64,000 bases of DNA from Maratus speciosus (Eukaryota; Arthropoda; Arachnida; Araneae; Salticidae), in assembly GCA_963932465.1 (NCBI GenBank), contig OZ010800.1:37004352-37068351 (forward strand), in the 5' to 3' direction. The notes below the pieces were generated by a model. It was not told the DNA's origin. It worked only from the letters and a program-made list of their open reading frames with translations, and did no database searches. Shown here piece by piece: positions 56,340 to 64,000 of the stretch. A program made the position numbers and the translations under genes. Every line of letters begins with the position of its first letter. Within the stretch, counting starts at the first letter, position 1.

Positions 56340-58170
56340 TTAATTTAATTTATGGATGTGATATTTTGAAGGACATTGAAAATTACGTTGTTAATCCAAA
56401 CAGATTCACTGATTACACATAGATTACATAGTAAACGGATCATTGGATTTTTTCGTCTATCAAGATCGTATTCTACCGACATTATCACAACTTACTGGTT
56501 CAGATATCCCTAACAGAAAAGAGGATGATCATAAAAATAGAAGTTGAAAAATAGAACATAATAATAGTAATAATTATGCAGGAGGGGTAATCCTATTATT
56601 AAAATCAGAAATGACGCGGTTGTACCAAACTGAAACGCAATTTAAAAGTAGACGCATATTAAGCACAGAAGGACATAGATAAATTGTAAAATTAGGTTCT
56701 TAATCCAAGTAGATTCACTGGGCATTTACGGATGAAACGGATCGTATGATTCTAACATTCTACTATAAACCACTGACATTATCATAGTGTACTAGAGGAC
56801 TGCACGGGCCGATAAACAAAATTAACTGGCTGGCATGGGCCGGTCCTATAAAAAATGTTAGCGGTCTTTCCAGCTCGATATTAAAATTTAAACGAAGCCG
56901 ATAAAATATGAGCTATTTCAATGAAGATGACTTTCGCGAGATTAAGTATAGATGTGTGTCACGAGCCAATGCTAGTTTAACATGCCCAGCGTTGAGATCA
57001 GCATCGGACAGTTACATTGTGTCGGACCCGGGCTTAATTTTTTTTTTCAGCAAAAAAAAAAAAAAAAAAAAAAAGCCCAGCTTGGGCCGGGTAGAGATCA
57101 GGCTTGCATTTTTTTTTTTACACAGTTTAGCCGCGCCGAAACTGGACTTAATTGTTCACAGCATATATAGGGCTGGCAAAATGTTTTGTAAAAATATTAA
57201 TAGCGATAATGTACGTAATCTTTGGAACTATACCTTAAGGTGGTTCTCAAATTCACTGCTTAACAATGCGAAACTTTGACACATTTTCTGACTAATTTTT
57301 AACTGCAAAGGCATAAAATTAAGAATCCTGACTATTGAAGGAATTTGCAATCGAATAGCTTTTCCATTTTTGATAAATAAATGACTTGTCGAGATACAAG
57401 AAATTCTTGTCACGTGACTGCAGGTTTTTCTCCTTTCCTGTGCTGTTGCTTCTGGAAATTCGATTCAAAACTCTAACTTTGACAGTATTTTCTCAAAGAT
57501 ATATTACCTTTATCAAAAAATATTTAACGCCATTCGATTACATAGTTTCTGAATAAGAACACCTGCCATTCTTATGCTTTTTCCGAAGCCTTAATAAATG
57601 ACAGATAAATATTTTCACAAATTTACTTTTAATTATACAGTTTCAAAAGTTATAATGCTTTTAACACTCCTTTTTGTTTATTCTAATCTACATTAATTTT
57701 TTAATGAATCCTTGTTTGAATGCTGAAACGTCTAAGTAACTAAGCAATCTTTAATGTTGCTGTTGTGTATTTTCTGTCTCGCAAACACATCGTAATTTTA
57801 AAATATGCTGTAAAACTATCCCATAAATATGTATGCAGTAGTCTTTAAAGGCATCCTAATTATATGTTAAGAAAAATCTGAATTTTTTGTAGAAATTGTG
57901 TCGGATCAGACCGGGTCGGGCCTGTTTTCACTTATTTATGTACGGGCCGGCCCCGGATCTGGTAATTCCGACCCGTGCAGACCTCTATAGTGTACTGATT
58001 CAGATATCCAAGACAGAAATAAGGATCACTGTAAATATTGCTTATATTTTAGAGATAGGAGTTGAAAAATAAGGCATAATAATAATAATAATCCATGAGC
58101 GGATTCAATTAATAGAAACAAACTGACAGGTGGGTACCAAACTGAAATGCAAAAGAGTAGAAGCATCTTA
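56340..58170 (+). repeat. 300-bp tandem duplication, second copy split by a hAT element
   Basis: Unit 1 (about 56370-56665) and unit 2 (about 56668-58165) share GGACAT, TTAATCCAARYAGATTCACT, AAACGGATC, GACATTATCA, GGTTCAGATATCC / GATTCAGATATCC, GTTGAAAAATA and CCAAACTGAAAYGCAA. Unit 2 is interrupted between ATAGTGTAC and TGATTCAG by the hAT element at 56793-57987. Confidence 0.75.
56793..57987. mobile_element. 1.2-kb hAT element (nonautonomous)
   Basis: TAGAGGACTGCACGGGCCG at the left and TAGAGGTCTGCACGGGTCGG (read inward) at the right are flanked by a perfect 8-bp duplication TAGTGTAC (56785-56792 and 57988-57995). Subterminal GGGCCGG-type words recur near both ends and internally (GCTTGGGCCGGGTAGAGATC). 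It has no transposase. The 123-codon open frame at 56908 runs through a poly-A tract and is not a gene. Confidence 0.9.
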
Positions 58171-58429
58171 ATTTCCGGCCGGAGTCAAGGGTCTCAAATG
58201 TGTATAATATTTATTTTGAAAAGAGCTGACGTCCACAAAATTCGGGGTTACTAGTTTCCGATAAGTAAAATTGACTGAGAAAGATATTTTGTTAATGAAT
58301 GGGAATCTGATCAACATGTGGGCGCGGTGATTTTATTTTTTCATTTGAAATTCCTTCAGATTTCGTAATGGTAACTATGGATTTGAAGTATTGACTTTAT
58401 GCTAATAAACGTTTGTGGTGCTCCCGGCT

Positions 58430-58580
58430 ATATTTCTCTTTGTTGTAAATTTCCTTGTGTGTGCTATCTCGTCCCTGTATATATTGACGATGACTTATAA
58501 GCGGGCGCTTGACGCCAAGCACACAGGTCAGATGTATGTTAATAAATGTGCTAATAAACGACAAAGATTCATTTTATATT
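58430..58580 (+). repeat. dispersed repeat, partner of 2400-2530
   Basis: Contains TCTCGTCCCTGTATATATTG, GACGCCAAGCACACAGGTCA, GATGTATGTTAATAAA and a second AATAAA-type signal. It may be the 3' end of an LTR or retroposon. Confidence 0.45.
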
Positions 58581-58755
58581 TCTTATTGTAAAAATCACAA
58601 CAACAGCATAGCAGGATTCCATTTGAGAATGTGGGGGGGGGGGAGAGCTAATGGAAATGTTCAGGACAAGTCCGTGAATAGATTAAAAAAAAACTTATTT
58701 TAGTGGACGGATAGTCTTTATGTAAATTACCCAATGGTTAGGGGCTGTACATATA

Positions 58756-58990
58756 CACTGACGGAAAAAAAAATCCCAACACCAAGAAAGACTTGCGTTA
58801 GATAAACGAAATTTGGTAGGCGTATTTATAGACCAATTCGTTAGGTGGCAACGAGTCACGTGATGTCCATATTTTTCCATGTTTTTGACGTCATCACCGC
58901 TAATGGGGCGGGAGATTTGGTGATATTCTTGGCGATTTTCTGGCAACCTCGTATACATTTGTTGACGTACTAAAATTGTAAACAAAAAGC
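58756..58990 (+). mobile_element. Tc1-type 5' terminal fragment
   Basis: After TA (58754-58755) comes CACTGACGGAAAAAAAAATC, then CCAACACCAAGAA and ACGAAATTTGGTAGGCGTAT. This order of words is familiar from Tc1-like terminal repeats in insects. No right end or transposase was found, so it is a truncated copy. Confidence 0.6.
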
Positions 58991-60151
58991 TATTATTAAC
59001 CAGGATAATAACTTATAAAAAACATTATATAAGATAATATATTTAAGAATATTAATAAAATTAGTGTTACAAGTTATCACCTAAATATTTATTAAATATA
59101 CGGTGGATAAAAATGTTCCATTAGCAGCTATAATCATATAATAAAAAAATGATTTTTCACTCAAGATTATTTATTATGAAGTAAATGAAAATTTGTAGTT
59201 ACAAAAAATATAACGATCGATTGACATATTGCGAACGGAAACTTCCATATTTATTAAATATCTCAATCGTGACGCCTATTGTATATATGTATTATATATA
59301 TATATATATAAACGTATTTTAATATACTAATCTGTAATGTTAAACCAGGATGCATTTTTTTTTAAAATTATTATTAATAAAAGCATGAAAGGATTATTTT
59401 AGAAATTATCACAACTTATTCGTAAATTTTGCTTCCTTTGTAATTTCTGCGTTTCTATAAAAATTGTTTTTCTCATTATTATATTTAAATTTCTTGTTAT
59501 TTCTTTATTTTTCTGTATTAGAATTTATCAAATTACAAAACTAATTAAATACTAATGTAAAATCAATGCTTAAAATAAATGATATAATTCAAGAAATTGA
59601 GCATACATTAATATTCATTAACAATATTCGCAAGTCATAAAATGTCAGCCTTTTAGCTTTCCCTTTATAGCACTTATCACTGCTCTAAAATTAAGCATTC
59701 TTTTAATATTAATTAACATGAACAAATTGAATGTGTGCTGTAGATATGTTTCTTAAAATAAATCTGATGGCACATTTGAAACTCTGAAAAATGTTTTGAA
59801 ACTTTTTACAGATTATGTTTGTTGTATTTTCACAGATTTATTTTACTTTAAAGTTCATTATTAAGTTAATAGAAAACTAATGTACTAAAATTTGTTAAGA
59901 CAAAATCGGTAGGGACGAAGGGAAATTTTCATTTTAGATACATTTCACTCAGCAAATATAATTATATGGTATTTCTTTCACCAAAACAATAAAATTTTTG
60001 TATGTAATGAAAGGACTGTCTTTACCAAAATCCTGCACTAATGAAAGAATATCACAAACCCCAACGAAAATAATACCATAACATTATACATGCTTAAATT
60101 AATATCTAAAGCACAACTTTTTAAAAATCCCTAGCACTTTCTTCTAATGTA
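58991..60151. other. AT-rich unassigned stretch with a (TA)n tract
   Basis: A TA run lies at about 59291-59311. No repeat partner, RNA gene or coding frame seen. Confidence 0.6.
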
Positions 60152-60486
60152 CAGGCAAAGTTCTTTAATCTGCGGGACCAAGGATTGTGCAGATTATGGA
60201 GTATTATGGATTATATGTCATTTTCTTTTTTCTGGACACTGTTTTAATTCAATATTCAGAATAAGATGAAAATAAAAATGTGAAATATAATAATTAATTT
60301 AATATGCTATCTCAAAAAATGCATTTTTCAAACTCTTTTATTAAAAAATGATTATATTTACTTTTATATTTAAATTTTTAGATATTTCTTTTAAAAAATC
60401 ATTTTTGGACCAAGAATTTCTAAATTTGTTTACATTCATTAAGCAATGTGAATTATAGAAAATTGCAGATTATAGATCCTTGACTG
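60152..60486. mobile_element. 335-bp pogo-like MITE
   Basis: CAGGCAAAGTTCTTTAATCT and, read inward from the right, CAGTCAAGGATCTATAATCT are inverted ends flanked by TA (60150-60151 and 60487-60488). Both are followed by GC. The TA duplication and CAGTCAAGGATC-type ends fit a pogo-like origin. The interior is AT-rich. Confidence 0.65.
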
Positions 60487-60797
60487 TATTTTATTACTAT
60501 AATAATAGTTCTTTGAGAAAAACTGTATTTTTTGTTAGTCAGGCACAGTTAATAAATTGACAAATAGTGTTCGCGTCACAATCATTTGTTTGTACTGCAT
60601 TCATTTCATTTAAAATATAAATGTTACACTTATTTTATTCAAAAATAAACGGTCAAGTGTGAGTACTACTCGTGCTCAGAGGATTCCGTACAATAAATCT
60701 ATGAATTATTAACTCTATTGTTTAAAAAATCGTTACTAAAAGAAAAATAAGGCTTTGAAAAAAACTATACAACGTAGGGTTTGGTATAGCTGTATAT

Positions 60798-61022
60798 CAG
60801 TGGCGTGGCGTCCGGTCATCGCTGGATGCGGCGATGACCAAGCAATATTTTAAAACTCTACGATCCAGTTTTAGCAGAACATTTGGAGTTCATGTATAAG
60901 TGAAGGTAAGATTTAAAGTTTCTTTTTTGAACATTCAACCATTGAATTTTAGAGTTAATAATTTTTCACCACAAACTTAAATAATTGCGATGACCACCGA
61001 AAATTTTCACGCCACGCCACTG
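60798..61022. mobile_element. 225-bp hAT MITE
   Basis: CAGTGGCGTGGCGT is a perfect 14-bp terminal inverted repeat. A perfect 8-bp duplication CTGTATAT flanks it (60790-60797 and 61023-61030). GGTCATCGC recurs inverted just inside the right end. Confidence 0.9.
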
Positions 61023-61459
61023 CTGTATATATACTAGAAAAGTATGAATGGGTATACTGTAAAAGTTCAATTTCGAAAGGAGATCGCAAAGTAGGAACGC
61101 TGCCTTGGTATGTGCCGCGTTTTTCCAGATAGGTTTTTAATTAACTTTTAAAGGCACGGGAAGCATATTGAGAGATCTACTCAATGCAAACTACTGGTGA
61201 ATCCCATAGTATTTATGTGGTTAAATCTAATTAAATTAGTCTGTTTTTAACAATTTAACGTTTATTTCTTTTATACTGCTACTGGAGATTGTATTACACA
61301 AATATATCATTAAAAGTTGTTATCTAGGCTTTAAAAGCCGATGGTGCATAGAGCACGCCACGACTGTCATTATGTGTCCAAAGTGTCTGTGTCTTTAAGG
61401 GTTAATATCTTGACTAATTACCGATGATTTAAAAAAAAAAATTATTATCAACAATGCTT

Positions 61460-62030
61460 TTATACTTCTGCTACGATAGGTACCTTCAGTTCTCCTCAAC
61501 AACTTTGCTGAATGCCCGCAAGTTGAAATTTGTGTGTAACGGTAAAATACGCTTTTCTCAAAAACTATGTGACCTAGGGTAATCGCTATAATTTTCCTGC
61601 AAGGTTTATATTACTGTGTACCACCTCAAATTTTTTCATAATTTTAGTTTTAATAGATTCGGAAATAAATGGGGGAGAACATATTTTTACACTGCATTTG
61701 CGACTATATATCTGAAAATATAATACCTAAAATTAAAAGAAATGTATATTTGGGTTCAGCATTACGGAAGCTTACACACGATATACAAAGAAAATATTTT
61801 TTTTTTCAAGTAACTTTGTTAGCCCTCTACATTTTTTAATAAAAATATTTGTAAATGTTTAATAATCTGAAAATATGTGGGTCAACAATAGTCTTTATTA
61901 CTTGACCCCTATTTGAACTTTCCATGTTCTATAGTTTACGAGTAAAATGTCTGTGACAGATGGACAGACAGACACACGAGTGATCTTATAATGGTTCCGT
62001 TTCTACTTTTTAAGTACGGAACCCTAAAAA
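61460..62030 (+). mobile_element. LINE 3'-end fragment
   Basis: The segment ends GACAGATGGACAGACAGACA, then GGTTCCGTT, a short loop, AAGTACGGAACCCT and an A-rich tail (about 62020-62035). A terminal GGTTCCGT/ACGGAACC stem after a GACA-rich stretch is common at the 3' end of arthropod non-LTR retrotransposons and of SINEs that borrow it. It also contains TTCTCAAAAACTATGTGACC. No reverse transcriptase sequence was seen, so it is 5'-truncated. The clade is not assigned. Confidence 0.7.
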
Positions 62031-62039
62031 AAGAAAAAT

Positions 62040-63016
62040 AATACTATAAATCAAGACATTTTATTTCAATATCAAAGCGGCTTAGAGTCAACACTATATA
62101 TACAAATGCTGCTACCTCACAAAACTAGTTATGCCAAAATTTCAACCATCCTAAAATTTCAAACTGCTATGTCTGAGATATTTTTAAAGATAAAGATGAA
62201 AAAATTTGACAGAATCCTTGTATCAGGGATTCAGGGTATACTTAAAAGAAAAAACTTTTAAAATTTCTAATTTTTTGAGCTCTTTTGTTTTTTTAAATTT
62301 TATTTAAATGGACATCATTTTGAAACAAGATGATGAATGAAGCTGGCTAATGAACTCAGCGAGACCTTGATATGTCATGTACACATACTGTTTTGGATGA
62401 GGCTGTACACTTATGCTACATTTACACTATATGGCCTGTCAGGACCTTTAGGCTCAAGGATCGAAAAAATTGCGTTTACACTACGGCATCACATAAGAAC
62501 TTGGCTTGCTCCTGCGTATATTTGCAGGTTGGAGGGTGGAGAACAGTCATGTTTGATTGTTTACATTCGTATTCATATCGAAATGAATGTACCAGTTTTG
62601 TTTGCACGGTAATTTCTTTTGCATTGACATTACACGTAAATTAATACAAATAAAGCATTTTTCAAGCATGATTGTTCACAAGGAAAAAGAGGAAATTCAA
62701 TTGCCGTCCCCTGAATTTTCAAAATTTTATTAGCTAAATTTTTCTTTTTCTCTGACTGTGAAAAAAAAAAAAAACAATATTTAAAATAGTGAAACACTGA
62801 GAAAAACCAAACTACTTTTTTATTGACTGGGGAGGGATATGATCCCTCCTTTCCACAAAATAAAATTTGCTTTTTCTTTTTGTGTGCAAAAATTACCTTA
62901 AACGGGTGTCCAGGAGGGCAGAGACGATTTTTCTTTTTGATTTAAGTGTTCAACAATTACTTTAAACTTTCCTTTTCACTTTTGTATGTTTGCAGCGATA
63001 TAAAGATATGATTTTA
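62040..63016. other. unassigned stretch
   Basis: Open frames of 90-91 codons at 62337-62644 overlap in different frames. The DNA has CTACATTTACACTATATGG and GCGTTTACACTACGGCAT, inverted-repeat-like words seen in some MITEs, but no matching end was found. Confidence 0.45.
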
Positions 63017-63155
63017 CATTTAAATAACTTTATATCAATTAACATCTAAAAGAGATTGTTACTATTTAAATAACTTTATATCAATTAACATCTAAAAGAG
63101 ATTGTTACTATTTAAATAACTTTATATCAATTAACATCTAAAAGAGATTGTTACT
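63017..63155 (+). repeat. 46-bp minisatellite, three perfect copies
   Basis: The unit with TAAATAACTTTATATCAATT and AACATCTAAAAGAGATTGTT starts at 63021, 63067 and 63113 with no differences. Identity between copies implies a very recent expansion or an assembly artefact. Confidence 0.95.
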
Positions 63156-63674
63156 ATTTAAAAGGTATGACTATTTTGATGTAAAGAAAAAAAAATAAAT
63201 AACAAAAAAATATATTGTTTGGATAAACAAATAACAATTTCAAAAAACAATACCCCTTTACCCCAGAAATATCTTATGACAACCAAGTGTCAGACTTCTC
63301 CCCCAACCTAAAATGATTATATATGCACAGCCCTTATATCAAGAAGTTTCATGCAAATCAGCCAAAAAATGTAGATTTGTATAAACACTGCAGCAGAAAA
63401 AGAGGTTGCATTTCAAAATTAAAATTTCTCCCAGAGTATTTTAAAAACTGATAAGATGTATTAAAAATACCTTATGTTACGATAAAAATATGTAAAAACC
63501 AATGTAAAGAAAAGCATAAGTAGCACAAAACGTTTATCATTTGTTTCAAGGCTTTATAAAAAGAATCTTTATTTCAACACAAATTTAATGAAAGAAAAAG
63601 TTAAGAGCAATATGGCTAATGTGAGGAGTAATTATCAGTGTGTTATTAATGTCAGCACTACTTGATTATCCCAT

Positions 63675-63920
63675 CGACCAATTTCACCAAATTATACAAA
63701 TTTACATAATTTTATTTTAAATAACAAAAGAAAAAATAAATTAGTAAAACATTAATAAAAAAAAAAAAAAGTAGAATTAAAAATCACTTGATGACATAAC
63801 AAACACGTGTATTATGTTTAATGTCCAGTGAATGTGATATTTACGATCATCCATTATTGGCATTTAATCTTATAGTTTGATGACAGTTTTTTGGTGGACG
63901 GGATAATCAAGTGGTACCTT
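63675..63920 (+). repeat. dispersed repeat S, copy 2
   Basis: Colinear with 40370-40655: TTTATTTTAAATAACAAAA, AATCACTTGATGACATAA, AACACGTGTA, CAGTGAATGTGATATTTACG and CATTTAATCTTATAGTTT. Confidence 0.7.
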
Positions 63921-64000
63921 AATGTGTACGGGTTGTACATGTATAATGTTAGCAATATTTAGGTAATTTTAGCCCCTTCCCCCTCACTTACAGTATCATA

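Noticed and set aside
56908..57279. 123-codon open frame, plus strand
   Set aside because: It is kept open by a poly-A tract inside a nonautonomous hAT element and resembles no protein.

Overview
Composition and organism. The window is AT-rich eukaryotic DNA with no operons, ribosome-binding sites or long open frames. It contains Helitrons, Tc1/mariner-, hAT-, Transib- and Mutator-like elements, tRNA-derived SINEs, a LINE 3' tail, and long poly-C/poly-G and (TA)n tracts. This mix fits a metazoan, most likely an arthropod (perhaps a chelicerate). That is inference from repeat style; no host gene fixes the species. I found no intact protein-coding gene I would defend. The longest open frames lie inside repeats. 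One speculative spliced gene (6306-12559) and one frameshifted transposon-type coding remnant (31600-32103) are reported at low to moderate confidence.

Layout, 1-15 kb. A candidate element with palindrome-rich ends spans about 89-2914. Repeat family A (3014-4015) has an inverted copy 26 kb away (29998-30940). A minus-strand Helitron 3' end (4522) is interrupted by an 8.76 kb insertion (4586-13342) with 19-bp inverted ends and a TAA target duplication. The interrupted Helitron resumes at 13343.

Layout, 15-27 kb. A composite Helitron runs from a 5' end at 15390 to a 3' end at 26991. It is loaded with insertions: a Transib-like element whose end matches a V(D)J heptamer-23-nonamer layout (15548-17681), which itself carries a TA-flanked MITE; a hairpin-ended tRNA-like SINE (17737-17959); two 187-bp Mutator-like MITEs with 9-bp duplications (18414, 25834); a 1.9 kb long-TIR mariner-like element (20936-22837); and another MITE (26386).

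Layout, 27-43 kb. The main feature is a 4.9 kb hAT-like element (32356-37267, perfect 8-bp duplication). It is built of internal tandem repeats and carries a 1.8 kb near-perfect palindrome of mariner origin (34688-36507), with two inverted transposase C-terminal remnants at its centre, plus a tRNA-derived SINE (36921-37168).

Layout, 43-64 kb. Two related minus-strand Helitrons sit head-to-tail with no spacer (43824-47351 and 47352-49884). A second composite Helitron (50874-53586) is inserted in a 170-bp tandem array whose neighbouring unit preserves the empty site. A tandem array of about 147 bp carries paired TTTGATCAA palindromes (55325-56095). Next come a hAT element (56793-57987), a Tc1-type end (58756), a pogo-like MITE (60152-60486), a hAT MITE (60798-61022), a LINE 3' tail (61460-62030) and a 46-bp minisatellite (63017-63155).

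How it fits together. The region is a transposon graveyard in which nesting and paralogous empty sites give a relative chronology: Helitrons and tandem arrays first, then Transib, hAT, mariner and Mutator-like insertions and SINEs. The value of the window is in exact element boundaries rather than in gene content.
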